DNA of 64,000 nucleotides from Oligoflexus sp. (GCA_014378195.1 JACMOC010000035.1:1-64000); one strand, 5' to 3'; counted from the stretch's first letter, positions 45,891-55,505 are shown. Made by a program: numbers and translations. Notes: a model not told the origin generated them from the letters alone.

Positions 45891-46352
45891 TTAGGGGATG
45901 AAGATTGGGCACATAGGGATCATCTTGCCCTTGACACGCACGTTAGGGCCGCCGTGGCCTGAGATAAGATCGTAAGTGATCGTCGGTATTGTGCCTTCGT
46001 ATTCCATGTTGCAGCTAACGAGTTGAACGTCCTCTTCGGCGCCATCGTTCACCAAGAGTTCAGAGGACTTAATGAACAGGCTTTTGATTTCGGAACAGGC
46101 GGTGGAAGCATCGGCCAGAAAGCAGAGCGACTGCCAGTGATCTTGTTTGGCGAGACACGGTGTTTCTTCGTCGCCATTGGGATCACAATTCAGTTCCGAA
46201 GGCTGGTACAGAAAAACGGAATCGCCAACGCGTTCAACTTCCGAAGTGCGTCCGTCATTGCCAGCTTCTCGCAACTGAGTCGTGTGGGGAGCTTTTGCAG
46301 CCAAAGCTGTCGAGGTCAAGGCAAGGCAAAGTGCCAAAGCAAAATGTTTCAT
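45891..46352 (-). CDS. Periplasmic hypothetical protein
   Basis: 153 residues with a Sec signal peptide (MKHFALALCLALTSTALA, cleavage after ALA). The mature part has six Cys (LNCDP, TPCLA, SLCFL, TACSE, VSCNM, PMCP), suggesting three disulfides, and alternating strands. No family recognised. A GGAG lies a few bases before the ATG. Confidence 0.65.
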   Translation of the reverse strand: MKHFALALCLALTSTALAAKAPHTTQLREAGNDGRTSEVERVGDSVFLYQPSELNCDPNGDEETPCLAKQDHWQSLCFLADASTACSEIKSLFIKSSELLVNDGAEEDVQLVSCNMEYEGTIPTITYDLISGHGGPNVRVKGKMIPMCPIFIP

Positions 46353-46453
46353 AGGATCTCCTGGTTATTGCAAAAAAGGTATTTCAGTCTTTCGACTGTG
46401 TGGGAACCCACTTGTATCAGGCTCTGAAATGGCGGCCAAGGGAATTTTGAAGT

Positions 46454-46482
46454 TTGACTCATGCCGTTCTTGCGTTTTATAT
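46454..46482 (+). promoter_or_regulatory. Probable sigma-70 promoter of the Rieske oxygenase gene
   Basis: TTGACT (46454-46459), a 17-base spacer, TTATAT (46477-46482), or TATATA one base on. It lies 29 bases before the ATG at 46512. Confidence 0.5.
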
Positions 46483-46511
46483 AGGGCCTGCTCTTTGAGC
46501 GCGGAGTATGC

Positions 46512-47603
46512 ATGCAGCCTAAAGTAACACACGATGAAAACCAGACGACGCAGCCCCATGTCAGTCATCCCGTTTTCAACAACTGGGATGTCATTGCGCA
46601 AGGCTGGTTCTTTGTCGGCAAGAGCCGGAACCTAAAGCCCGGTAAAATCATGCCTTTTGTCATCCATGGTCATCGACTCGCGGTGTTTCGGGGCACGAGC
46701 GGACAGGTCATCGCTCTCGATGCTTACTGTCCTCACATGGGTACCGATCTCACGATAGGCAAGGTCAAAGGAGATTCCATTGAATGCTACTTTCATCATT
46801 GGCGATTTGATGCCGATGGGGCCTGTGTTGATATTCCTTGTTTAAAAGAACGCGAAAGTGAGAGCATTCCGCCCATGGCGAAGACGTCGTCCTATGCCGT
46901 ATGCGAACGTTACGGATCGATCTGGGTATACCCAGCGAAAAAAGCACCTAACCCTGTCGCTGAATTTCCGGATTACGCCGGTCTGGAATTAGATGTCTGG
47001 CTAGCCAGTAAAGAAACAGTCACCTGCCATCAGCATGTGGCCATGATAAACGGTCTTGACGCGCAGCATCTTAAAACCGTTCACAAACTTGATCTCGACA
47101 TGAGTCTGACTGAAAATGAATCCTCCGATGGCCGGACGATCGAACTTATCCTGGAAGGCGATATTCCCGATAGTCTTCCGGGCAAGCTCGGACAACTTAT
47201 GATGGGCAGACGTTATCGTTATGGAATGATCTATACCGATGCAAATATCGGCCTGCTCACCATCCTCCAGAAACTTCCTTTCTTCGGCACCCGCGCCCTG
47301 TGGCCTCAACTTCACATGATTTATGCGTATAAACCTCTCGCAGCAGGCTTAATGGAGCTTCAATCGATCTATGTGACCAAAAAACGCAGAGGTCCTTTGG
47401 GTTGGCTCTATTCCCGGTTGCTCTTGACGATAACGGTGGCACTTTTTCACGTCTTAAAAGCAGAGGACGGAAAAGTTTATGACAATATGCGTTTTTCCAC
47501 ACGTATCCTCCTGCCGATCGATCAACCCATTGCTCGTTTCATCGCGCATACCAATCGTCTCAAAGCGAGTATCTGGTCTCCCAAAAACTCAAGGCCATCC
47601 TAA
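46512..47603 (+). CDS. Rieske non-heme iron oxygenase
   Basis: 363 residues. The Rieske [2Fe-2S] ligands are CPH and CYFHHW in YCPHMGTDLTIGK...ECYFHHWRF (C-x-H, C-x2-H). The catalytic domain carries the mononuclear iron pattern NGLDAQHLKTVH (Asn/Asp, then two His). Such oxygenases hydroxylate or demethylate aromatic or sterol-like substrates and need a separate reductase; none is encoded nearby. The C-terminal part has a hydrophobic stretch (LLLTITVALFHVL), so membrane association is possible. The ATG follows CGGAG and a good promoter. Confidence 0.87.
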   Translation: MQPKVTHDENQTTQPHVSHPVFNNWDVIAQGWFFVGKSRNLKPGKIMPFVIHGHRLAVFRGTSGQVIALDAYCPHMGTDLTIGKVKGDSIECYFHHWRFDADGACVDIPCLKERESESIPPMAKTSSYAVCERYGSIWVYPAKKAPNPVAEFPDYAGLELDVWLASKETVTCHQHVAMINGLDAQHLKTVHKLDLDMSLTENESSDGRTIELILEGDIPDSLPGKLGQLMMGRRYRYGMIYTDANIGLLTILQKLPFFGTRALWPQLHMIYAYKPLAAGLMELQSIYVTKKRRGPLGWLYSRLLLTITVALFHVLKAEDGKVYDNMRFSTRILLPIDQPIARFIAHTNRLKASIWSPKNSRPS

Positions 47604-47640
47604 ACGGAACGGCCTTGCTTGAATTGTCTTTGGTTTAAGC

Positions 47641-48573
47641 TCAGTGCGCAGACGCCATCGTCCAGGTTCTGCCTAAGGTCGATTCAAAATGCTCGGTGAT
47701 AATAGCCGCAAATCGCTTAGGATCGGATTTTTGATAAGCGCCGTGTTCCGCACCTTGGAAAATCACCATGCGCCGGGGAAATTGAGCCGCGTTGAAAACT
47801 TCATTGGCTCGGGCTAAGGGAACAGTTTTGTCGGCCGTGCTCGTGATGATCAATATCGACTGTGATCTCATTGCCTTCACTGCGTCCATTGTCGTGGACA
47901 AGTTCGATGACACGCCAAGAGCAAAATCGGCGATTTCTGCAATTTGTGCTTTGATTTTGCCCATGGTCCCGCCGCCGTTATCATCGACGGACAACTCGAA
48001 ATTGCTGCTTGGTGTTGCAACCAGGATCAAGGACGAAATACGGCGATCCTTCGCCGCTGCACGAGCAAGGATGAATCCCCCACGCGAAAATCCATAACCT
48101 CCAATGCGGGTCATATCAACTTCGCTCTGTTTTTCAAGCCATGCGAGCGCTGCTCGAATGTCGAGGGTTTCGGTCGCACCAAAGCCTATGACGTCGCCAC
48201 CGGACTCGCCATGTCCTCGCGTGTCATACATGAGTACACCGAAGCCCTTGGCTCTTAAAATTTCGGCTTCTGGAAGCAGCTGGTTCCTTGTGTTGCCGTA
48301 GCCATGGAGCATGAGAATAGTCGCGCCGTTGTGTGTCGGTGCATACCAAGCCGCAATTGCAAGACCATCTTGGGTTTGAAATCGAATTGCGGACCAGGCT
48401 TTTGGTTTTTGTGGCATGGAAAGATGAATGCTACGCATCGATACTTTTTCAACGTAATAAATTTTTGCTGTTTTATAAGCAGCCGCACTCATAACGAGAA
48501 TGCTGAATAAAAGAGCTAAAAATCGCAAGTTTTTAGGGAGCAAGCGATTTAACAAAAGAGCGAATCTTCGCAT
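47641..48573 (-). CDS. Membrane-anchored alpha/beta hydrolase (paralogue)
   Basis: 310 residues: an N-terminal helix (FLALLFSILVMSAAAY), then WYAPTHNGATILMLHGYGNTRNQLLPEAEILRAKGFGVLMYDTRGHGESGG, nucleophile elbow GFSRGG, Asp in TSTADKTVP and His in GAEHGAYQ. The same block order and many identical residues occur in the hydrolase at 17.3 kb, so the pair arose by duplication. This copy has about 50 extra residues before and between blocks. Substrate unknown. Confidence 0.82.
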   Translation of the reverse strand: MRRFALLLNRLLPKNLRFLALLFSILVMSAAAYKTAKIYYVEKVSMRSIHLSMPQKPKAWSAIRFQTQDGLAIAAWYAPTHNGATILMLHGYGNTRNQLLPEAEILRAKGFGVLMYDTRGHGESGGDVIGFGATETLDIRAALAWLEKQSEVDMTRIGGYGFSRGGFILARAAAKDRRISSLILVATPSSNFELSVDDNGGGTMGKIKAQIAEIADFALGVSSNLSTTMDAVKAMRSQSILIITSTADKTVPLARANEVFNAAQFPRRMVIFQGAEHGAYQKSDPKRFAAIITEHFESTLGRTWTMASAH

Positions 48574-48696
48574 TGTATTTTTCGCCTAAGAAAAGTGTGC
48601 AAAATTGAAGCTGCTCAATAATGCATAAGCTCAACAGGCGCAATGTTTAATTGTCACTCTGACCTAAAAGCTAGTTTATGATGTTTAAATCATTTT

Positions 48697-49551
48697 CTAA
48701 TCGACTGATTCAAGCAGGGCAAAACCAGACATTTTTTCGATAAAACGCAAACAAAAAGAGGGAAGGACGCAGAAAATGAAACGCAGCAGCGGAGGATAAG
48801 GCGGAGTCCGGCCGAGCAATCTGGATTCGTCGGCCATGTATTTCATCGAGTGGATTTGCCAGGAAAGGGTGCGAAAAAAATCAGCCCAGTGGCGCGGTGC
48901 AAAAAGAAAAGGCGCGTTCACCATATCCTTCTTACGAGAGCCTCGCGCGGCGAGCTTCATGAATTGAGGCGAAAAATAGTCAACTATCCAAAGTTTGAAA
49001 TGACTTTGCGCATGAAGATCATGAGCGAGAGCTGCGACGTGTTCTTCCGCAAGATAAGGCAACACGCCTTCGGTAAGAATCAAGGCCTTTTTGGTTTGGG
49101 CGTTGAGCTTTTGGAAAAGTGCTTTCCGAGCATCGGTCAAACTTAGATCGAGTGCGATGCGCTCCAGCTGACAGACGGGTCTTACATCACGGAGTTTCTC
49201 GGTTTTACTTTTTATGATCTTCTCGTAGTCAACTTCGACCCAGGTTAGATCCGCAGGAAGATCGAGGCGGTAGGGACGGGTATCAAGACCGGCTCCAAGA
49301 TTGATCACCATATCAACGCCGTCGCGGATAGAGTCCTGGATGAAGCGATCTATGATGCAGGTCCTGATTACAACATACCACTCGGCTCCGATCATTGGGG
49401 TGGTCGCAGCGATTTTAGCTCCTAATTCTCCGGCAAGGCGGTTTGCCAAAGGGTCTCGGAAGAGGGCATCGGAACGAGCGGATTCGTTCGCGCGATAACT
49501 CGCAACCCAAGCAGCCGTATCAGTGACATCGGAAATGGATGTTTTACGCAA
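48697..49551 (-). CDS. Leucine-carboxyl-methyltransferase-family SAM enzyme
   Basis: A class I methyltransferase of the PPM/TIGR00027 group: SDVTDTAAWVASYRANESARSDALFRDPLANRLAG at the start, SAM motif NLGAGLDTRPYRLDLP, then VEVDYEKI, LILTEGVLPYL and LWIVDYFSP. The target is unknown; many paralogues occur in actinobacteria and myxobacteria, often with secondary metabolism. I chose TTG at 49551 because GAGGAGG stands seven bases before it; ATG at 49602 has no such site. A GCCTGCC/GGCAGGC inverted repeat lies over the start region. Confidence 0.82.
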   Translation of the reverse strand: MRKTSISDVTDTAAWVASYRANESARSDALFRDPLANRLAGELGAKIAATTPMIGAEWYVVIRTCIIDRFIQDSIRDGVDMVINLGAGLDTRPYRLDLPADLTWVEVDYEKIIKSKTEKLRDVRPVCQLERIALDLSLTDARKALFQKLNAQTKKALILTEGVLPYLAEEHVAALAHDLHAQSHFKLWIVDYFSPQFMKLAARGSRKKDMVNAPFLFAPRHWADFFRTLSWQIHSMKYMADESRLLGRTPPYPPLLRFIFCVLPSFCLRFIEKMSGFALLESVD

Positions 49552-49617
49552 AAGCCTGCCTCCTCTATTTCTAAAGGGGCAGGCTACAGGATGCGCGATC
49601 ATAAAGGTAGAAAAAGA

Positions 49618-50904
49618 TCAGTAGTTGGCTGAGCAATAAGCCTGGACTTTGCGATGAAGGAGACCCATCCGCGTTACGGAATAACGCATCATGTTTTTAT
49701 CTTCTTCCGGTGCTTCTGCGATATAGGCGGTGAGCTTTTCGACGTTTCCAGCCAGGACCTGCGCCGCGGCATCAGTTGCTGTCCGACAGGTCGATGCATC
49801 CGCTGGTTTGGTCAGGAACTTTGTAAAGGTTGTGGCATAACCGGGTGTTCTTGCTGTCGCAACGGGCGCTGGATGCCATATCGGCTTGGAGAGAACGTTG
49901 CCGACTAAGAAAGCGTCAATGACCCAATCAAGGTGGCCATCTATGAGTTTGAGTTCGCCCGGATCGAGGCCGAAGTCGAAATGGATCAATTTACTGCCGG
50001 GGATGAAGCCTAAAGTCGAAGATCCTTTGAGCAGCAAATCCACGATGCGAATGGTACCGCGAATACCAGTCTCAACAACGATGATGCCGACGAGGAGGGA
50101 AGCACCCGTTTGCATACTGGCATGGGGAGTGTAAATCAAGTTCAAGTTGTGCACGTTATCGCGCCGAATACCGAACTCGGCACGATACCCAATTTCGCCG
50201 CCGATAAATGCGGTCGCTTTTCCGAAGCCGCCGGGAATAAAATTGATGCTGACATCTTTTTGTCTTGTAATCGACTGATCAAAGCCCGCGAGAACGGAGC
50301 GCGACGCAACATCTGCACCGAACCAGCGGAAGTGCATATCGATCGAGAGCTTGTCGAGAGTTGCATCAGCACCCGTATCGATCATGTAACCTTTTTCGTC
50401 TTCAGCCGTTTTAAGGAGCGATCCCCCGGCATAGGATTTCATCCAGAATATACCGCTCAGTTTCCGTTCAGCCGCACCTTTTGCAAAGTCGGGTGAGATA
50501 CCGAACGTGCCGTTGGATTCAATTTTGAAGAATTTTTGGTCACCAAAGGCGATGACTGTATTCCCGGCATCGATATAAGAATAAAGAGGCGAAAGTTTGG
50601 GTCGAGTTTTGATCCAGTGAACCAGGTTGAAGCGTTCATCCAGGGTTTGCTCGCCATCGGCTGGGGCTTCGGCGGTGGCTGCGCCGCCGACATCATCGTT
50701 TTCTGCTGCAGCTTCTTCACCCAAGGCCGCGGCATCATCAAGAACCGCAGTGCCAGATTTCGCAGCCGCTGGATCGGTGGTGCCATCGCCCGATCCTGTC
50801 GCAGATTTTGCGCCGAGACCTTCGCCAACTGTCACCTTTTTACAACCCGCGAACGGTGCGGAAGTTAAAAGGAGGAGTAGGAGGATGTGATCAAACCGTT
50901 TCAT
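49618..50904 (-). CDS. Large lipoprotein, beta-rich
   Basis: 428 residues from ATG at 50904 (GGAG about six bases upstream). Lipobox FAGC (Cys21), then a low-complexity acidic Ala/Gly/Asp linker to about residue 85. The remainder looks like many short strands (NTVIAFGDQKFFKIESNGTFGIS, DVSINFIPGGFGKATAFIGGEIGYRAEF, RGTIRIVDLLLKGSSTLGFIPGSKLIHFDFGL), perhaps a barrel-like or lipid-binding fold. Family unknown. It is divergent from the HEAT-repeat gene, with about 260 bases between starts. Confidence 0.65.
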   Translation of the reverse strand: MKRFDHILLLLLLTSAPFAGCKKVTVGEGLGAKSATGSGDGTTDPAAAKSGTAVLDDAAALGEEAAAENDDVGGAATAEAPADGEQTLDERFNLVHWIKTRPKLSPLYSYIDAGNTVIAFGDQKFFKIESNGTFGISPDFAKGAAERKLSGIFWMKSYAGGSLLKTAEDEKGYMIDTGADATLDKLSIDMHFRWFGADVASRSVLAGFDQSITRQKDVSINFIPGGFGKATAFIGGEIGYRAEFGIRRDNVHNLNLIYTPHASMQTGASLLVGIIVVETGIRGTIRIVDLLLKGSSTLGFIPGSKLIHFDFGLDPGELKLIDGHLDWVIDAFLVGNVLSKPIWHPAPVATARTPGYATTFTKFLTKPADASTCRTATDAAAQVLAGNVEKLTAYIAEAPEEDKNMMRYSVTRMGLLHRKVQAYCSANY

Positions 50905-51163
50905 GGACGCTCCACTTCGCAAAAGTAAAGAGATTGGGCAGAAATTGTCGATGACTGCGTTCTATTTTCTATCGGATTTCCCCGGACTTTTCTTGATGCC
51001 ACTTTTAGCTTATTTTATAACTCTCTGAAAAAATAGGGTTTATTACGGCAATTCTGGCAATAACAAAGGCGAATTAAAGAGAGTGGTGACGACGGTCGAT
51101 AGAGTTGAGCTGCGATATGCTAAAATTAAAGCGTCCATTGGATCTGCAATAGAAGGAAAAGTC
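50905..51163. other. Divergent intergenic region
   Basis: Promoters for the lipoprotein (-) and HEAT-repeat gene (+) should lie here. No gene or clear repeat seen. The plus frame is open from a GTG at 51083 but the better start is 51164. Confidence 0.35.
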
Positions 51164-52960
51164 ATGAATAAGCTACTTGGCGCCTTGATGGCTTTAGGTG
51201 CGGTTGGGGGATTGGTTTATGTCCTCACGATACCTAAAAGCGGAAGCGACAGCGGGAGTTTCAGCAACTTGTCGGCAAAGGATCTTACGATCCGCTCCAT
51301 AGCCAAAGGCAACGAAACCGATTATGACATTCGGATGGCAGTGGGCCTGCAGCAAGCTAAAGAACCCTTAAAGAGCGTTGTCACGGTGGATGGGACTCTT
51401 ACGGAATCCCTGAACGCCGCGCAGGATTACGTAACGGCTTGGAAAAACATACGCAAATTTCGGCTGGATGGGCACGATCTTCGGGCCGATCAGATCGCGA
51501 GTCTGGTGGGGAAAAAAGGGGTTTCGACTTTGCAGGGCAAAACAATCCAGCATTACTTAAGCCAGGATTTCCCCAGGACTTTCCTCCGGATTCACACCGG
51601 AATATTGGATAGAATGTTTCTGCCGCTCGCGACGGGTGGGGCAGGAACTGTCCTAAACGAAGAAAAAGAAGAGTCCAACGTTCTGAACGCTGAATACGCC
51701 TACAGCAAAGACGGTGAGCTCACGGTCATCACCAAAAAATGGTTGTCGTACAAAAATCCCTCGATCAAAATTGATCCAAAGTTTAATAATATCGTCTACT
51801 ATTTTGATAAAACAGGGATGCTTCTCGGTGCGCAGGGAATCCTCAAGATTTATTACAGCCTTCCTGCGGATACGCTTGTCGTCGTTGATTTCTGGACGAA
51901 AGCGATCGACACGCAAAGCCTTGCGAGCCCCAATTTTATCGATCGTTCAGCACTCAAGCTGGTCGATGACCAAACCAAAGCCGCTGCTGATGCAAGCGCA
52001 GTTGCTGGGGCGGGTGCTACGTTTGAAGAGGCGATGAAAAATGTCGACACCATAACCGATAAAATGGATTCGCGAGCCTACTACAATATATTTATGGGCC
52101 TGACGGCTCAAGTGCGTGCAAATCCGGATGTGGCGGCGGAAGTGGAGAAAAAAATCCTGGCTTCAACGGGCCGCGATCCATCCACCCGACGCAAACTTTC
52201 GGCGATGTTCGGTGCTTTAGCCGAAAGCAAAAGCCCCGCTGTCGCTGACACGCTCGCCGAGCTCGCCGATAAATGCCCCGACAATTACTGCAAGGTGCAG
52301 GCGATCATGGGCGTCAACACTCATTCCGCGCCTTCTCCAACAAACGTGAAATCCATGATGGACATCGCTCGCAAATCGCCTGATTACGAGGTTTCCCAGA
52401 CAGCGTTGATTGCGGCGGGAGCTGTGGCGAGTAAGATGGAAAATGGGGCCCCTGATATGCCTAAGGAGATGTTGCAAATCTATAATGATCCAAACAAGGC
52501 CAACATCAAATCGTCCACTCTCGCGGCCATGGGGAATCACGGAAGCGCAGACTACTTGCCTGTACTCACCAAAGAGTTGAAAAACGAAGATTCGTCGGTG
52601 CGCGCTTCAGCGGTCTATAGCCTTCGTAATATTCCGGGCGATGGCGTCAACGATACGATCGTCAAGGTCATTCAGAATGACGCGAGCACCAGCGTTGTTG
52701 CCGAAGCTCTGAAAGCTATGGGTTATCGTAAAATGACGACGGAGCAATATACGCAGATTGCCATTCGTGTTGCGTCCTATCCGAACCGTGATCTTGAGGA
52801 ACAGGCGGCCAATGTTATGATGGATGTCTACCGCGCAAATCCAGAAGTTGGCACGCCGGCTATCAACATCTTAAAGGAAAAAGCCAAGTACCCGAGTGTG
52901 AAGGCCTATATCGAAGAACAGCTCAAACTCCCTTATGTCGATCCTAATCAGTCGAACTGA
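51164..52960 (+). CDS. Exported or membrane-anchored protein with beta-rich N-half and HEAT repeats
   Basis: 598 residues from ATG at 51164 (AAGGA about seven bases upstream). One N-terminal hydrophobic segment (LLGALMALGAVGGLVYVL). Residues ~40-270 are beta-rich; from ~280 on come helical repeats with HEAT features (SSTLAAMGNHGSADYLPVLTKELKNEDSSVRASAVYSLRNIPG, VVAEALKAMG). A beta domain followed by a helical superhelix is also the layout of the N-terminal part of vitellogenin-type lipid transfer proteins. That resemblance is a fold-level guess. Likely a periplasmic scaffold or lipid-handling protein. Confidence 0.65.
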   Translation: MNKLLGALMALGAVGGLVYVLTIPKSGSDSGSFSNLSAKDLTIRSIAKGNETDYDIRMAVGLQQAKEPLKSVVTVDGTLTESLNAAQDYVTAWKNIRKFRLDGHDLRADQIASLVGKKGVSTLQGKTIQHYLSQDFPRTFLRIHTGILDRMFLPLATGGAGTVLNEEKEESNVLNAEYAYSKDGELTVITKKWLSYKNPSIKIDPKFNNIVYYFDKTGMLLGAQGILKIYYSLPADTLVVVDFWTKAIDTQSLASPNFIDRSALKLVDDQTKAAADASAVAGAGATFEEAMKNVDTITDKMDSRAYYNIFMGLTAQVRANPDVAAEVEKKILASTGRDPSTRRKLSAMFGALAESKSPAVADTLAELADKCPDNYCKVQAIMGVNTHSAPSPTNVKSMMDIARKSPDYEVSQTALIAAGAVASKMENGAPDMPKEMLQIYNDPNKANIKSSTLAAMGNHGSADYLPVLTKELKNEDSSVRASAVYSLRNIPGDGVNDTIVKVIQNDASTSVVAEALKAMGYRKMTTEQYTQIAIRVASYPNRDLEEQAANVMMDVYRANPEVGTPAINILKEKAKYPSVKAYIEEQLKLPYVDPNQSN

Positions 52961-53010
52961 TAGTTCTTTCATCACAAATTATTCATGATCTTCCTTCTTT
53001 TTTATAGGGC

Positions 53011-53058
53011 TCTCCGTAATCAGCTGCTAGCATAGGCGGCTATTACGGGGAGTTTTTT
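53011..53058 (+). promoter_or_regulatory. Terminator-like hairpin holding the ribosome binding site of the next gene
   Basis: CTCCGTAAT (53012-53020) pairs with ATTACGGGGAG (53042-53052, one bulge), followed by T6 (53053-53058) and directly by the ATG at 53059. The 3' arm contains GGGGAG, the only ribosome binding site for that ATG. The hairpin could end the HEAT-gene transcript, or act as an attenuator or translation switch. Confidence 0.6.
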
Positions 53059-54111
53059 ATGTCGTCACGTGAACGTTGGTTTTTTCTGGGAGTCGTGGGG
53101 CTCAGCGCACTTACACTTCAGCCACTCTGGCTTCCTTTGGCGACGGGGATGATTTTGGCTTTTCTGTCAGAGGGGCCAACCTACCGACTCTTCGAACGAT
53201 TTCAGGCGCGGCATGACCAATACCGTCTGTTGATATCAGCAGCCTTCGTCTTAGCTGTGACCTCTCTATTTATAGCGCCTCTTATTCTTCTTTCTTGGTC
53301 AGCGGTGCATGAGCTCCTGAGTTTCTGGAAAGATCTCAACGGCGATGCGTCCCTCATGGTAACCAGCCAGAGGGTTCTGGACTGGCTGAATCATTTCATT
53401 ACACCGTGGATAGAACGCACGGGTTTGCATTTTGATGTTAACGATGTCAGCGGCCGGCTTAAATCCGGCGTCGAACCAGTGCTCAAAAGAGCTGCCGGCC
53501 AGTTTGCTGAGATTCTGAGCGGCACCCCTGCTGCCATTCTCTTTGTCATAATCACGCTGATGGCCTGGGTGTATTTTCTTGTCAATGGTCGCGAGCAACG
53601 ACGCTTCCTTTTGCCCAAACTCATTCCCTGGCCACGTGAGCGCGATATTATCTGTGGGACTATGGGCGAGATTTTGAAGGCCTTGGTGTTGACGAGCGTT
53701 GTTTTGTCTGTTGTTCAGTCGACACTCGTGGTGCTCACGCTTGGACTGACGGGTATACCGAAGTTTTATCTCTGGGGTGCACTTGCCTTCTTTCTCTCTT
53801 TTATCCCTGTCTTCGGGACAGCACCGGTGATGATAGGTGCCGCAATCTATAGCTTTGTTAATAACAACACAGTCACAGGTATCGTCATCCTAGGAATGTC
53901 GGTGTTTATCGGAACTATCGATAACTTCATTCGTCCGATGATGATGAAGGGCTCCACAGAGCTTAAGTTTTTTTGGTTGTTTATGGCTTTGGTCGGCGGT
54001 ATCGCGATTTTCGGACTGGCCGGTGCGGTCGTAGGGCCCTGGGCCTTCGCAATGTTCACTGTGATTCAATCCCAGGAACAAAAAAAGGAAAAAAGGCCTT
54101 CTATTAAATGA
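53059..54111 (+). CDS. AI-2E family transporter
   Basis: 350 residues, about eight membrane helices. The family layout is clear: two N-terminal helices, a long periplasmic/cytoplasmic stretch, then LVLTSVVLSVVQSTLVVLTLGLTGIPKFYLWGALAFFLSFIPVFGTAPVMIGAAIY and DNFIRPMMMKGSTEL near the end. Members export autoinducer-2, or serve as Na+/H+ antiporters; the cargo here is unknown. Its stop abuts that of the convergent DUF1615 gene. Confidence 0.9.
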   Translation: MSSRERWFFLGVVGLSALTLQPLWLPLATGMILAFLSEGPTYRLFERFQARHDQYRLLISAAFVLAVTSLFIAPLILLSWSAVHELLSFWKDLNGDASLMVTSQRVLDWLNHFITPWIERTGLHFDVNDVSGRLKSGVEPVLKRAAGQFAEILSGTPAAILFVIITLMAWVYFLVNGREQRRFLLPKLIPWPRERDIICGTMGEILKALVLTSVVLSVVQSTLVVLTLGLTGIPKFYLWGALAFFLSFIPVFGTAPVMIGAAIYSFVNNNTVTGIVILGMSVFIGTIDNFIRPMMMKGSTELKFFWLFMALVGGIAIFGLAGAVVGPWAFAMFTVIQSQEQKKEKRPSIK

Positions 54112-55287
54112 TCAATCGCGACTGCGGCAGCTCTCATAGTGTTCTTTGACTGCGGTAGCGAACCACGATGTTGAACGGGATTTTTTGAGTTTGGGAGAAT
54201 TCAATAAAACATTCGGAAGCTGAGCATAGGGCGCATTTCCCCCAGTCTTTTTTTCCCAGGCTACCCTTACTTCCTTCCAGCTCGTGGTGTATTCAAAATC
54301 CTCCGTTTTTTCTTTCCGTGCATCCCGGTTGATTGTCCACGACGATATCGAGTGGCTCGCGGCGAAGGCCGCGAGGGCCTTCATGGTCTGCGATTCTACA
54401 CTTTTGGGATTGCCGTCACTGTCGTAATTGAGAATGTCGCCATCCAGAGCCAAGGGAATACCTGTCAATTGCGATAACATCACCTGAAATGCTGCGTTTC
54501 GCGAGGTATAGATACCCGCGTTGTAATCGGCAAAACGGTAGATGATATCGTCATATCGCGCTGGATAATTGATGAGACGGGCAGCTCCATAACGGATTCC
54601 TCCCGCTCTCGTATAGAGCTGTTCCCGAATATCATCGTCGGACAGATTTTCGTTACCGGGCATGGAATGGGCAAAGGAAACCTTCACCTGCATCGAGCCA
54701 GCAGTCGTTACGGGATTGAGGTCACGCAGAGCACCTTTGCCCATGAGGACAGTCATAGCCGAAGCAACGGCGTAGGTACCTGGCATGCTCTCATGGTAAG
54801 CCAGGGATAGATCGCGGAAGAGGCGATCAAGGTCACGTTCTGTCTTGAGTTTATCAATACGTTCGCCAAAGGTCTGATGGCCTCCAGGCGCAGAGCCAGC
54901 AAGGAGAGCAGCCACGGCAGGACCTGTGAGAATACCAAGTTTTTCGAATTTTTTTTCGAGGCCCTGGCGGACGATTTCCGGAAGGTTGGCAACCGCTGGA
55001 TTTTTTTCGAAGCCTGATTCCTGTTGAATGACAGCGATTATGGAGCAAACGCGTTCGGGCGTGGGTTCTTTATGAATCGCGATGAGGGCACCAAGAATAT
55101 CTTCCGACCAACCCTCGCGGTCCTTCACTGTACTTGGGATGTGCCGCGCGACACCGGCTTCATCGAGAGTGACGGCTTTTGTTACAGGCTCTTCGGTATG
55201 TGTTACGCAGCCCGAAAGGCCCGAAAGCACGACCATCGCAACGGCAAGACATTCAGCTATGATTAAACGTGGTGTGGTGATGTTCAT
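54112..55287 (-). CDS. DUF1615 family lipoprotein
   Basis: 391 residues. Lipobox LSGC (Cys27). Family blocks: VCSIIAVIQQESGFEKNPAVANLPEIV near the start of the domain, LSLAYHESMPGTYAVASAMTVLMGKGALRDLNPVTTAGSMQVKVSFAH, GGIRYGAARLINYPARYDDIIYRFADYNAGIYTSRNAAFQ. The QQESGF and the later AGSMQV resemble lysozyme-like lytic transglycosylases (catalytic Glu in ES), so peptidoglycan cleavage is plausible but not shown for the family. Confidence 0.82.
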   Translation of the reverse strand: MNITTPRLIIAECLAVAMVVLSGLSGCVTHTEEPVTKAVTLDEAGVARHIPSTVKDREGWSEDILGALIAIHKEPTPERVCSIIAVIQQESGFEKNPAVANLPEIVRQGLEKKFEKLGILTGPAVAALLAGSAPGGHQTFGERIDKLKTERDLDRLFRDLSLAYHESMPGTYAVASAMTVLMGKGALRDLNPVTTAGSMQVKVSFAHSMPGNENLSDDDIREQLYTRAGGIRYGAARLINYPARYDDIIYRFADYNAGIYTSRNAAFQVMLSQLTGIPLALDGDILNYDSDGNPKSVESQTMKALAAFAASHSISSWTINRDARKEKTEDFEYTTSWKEVRVAWEKKTGGNAPYAQLPNVLLNSPKLKKSRSTSWFATAVKEHYESCRSRD

Positions 55288-55505
55288 GGCTGAATGAATC
55301 CTTTCTGTCCCGTGAATCTCTCCTCAAACTATCATAGGGCCCTGAAGAATTCAAAGTAGGCTAGGGGCCTTACGGCGCCGTGAAGTAGAAATAAGTGGCG
55401 TTGGCTTTATATCAGCTTGCGGTGATCGGAAGAATCCGGAATCTCGAAATTTAAACCCGATATTCATATATAAGTCATTGAGATCTAGTGATCTTCCTAG
55501 CTTGA

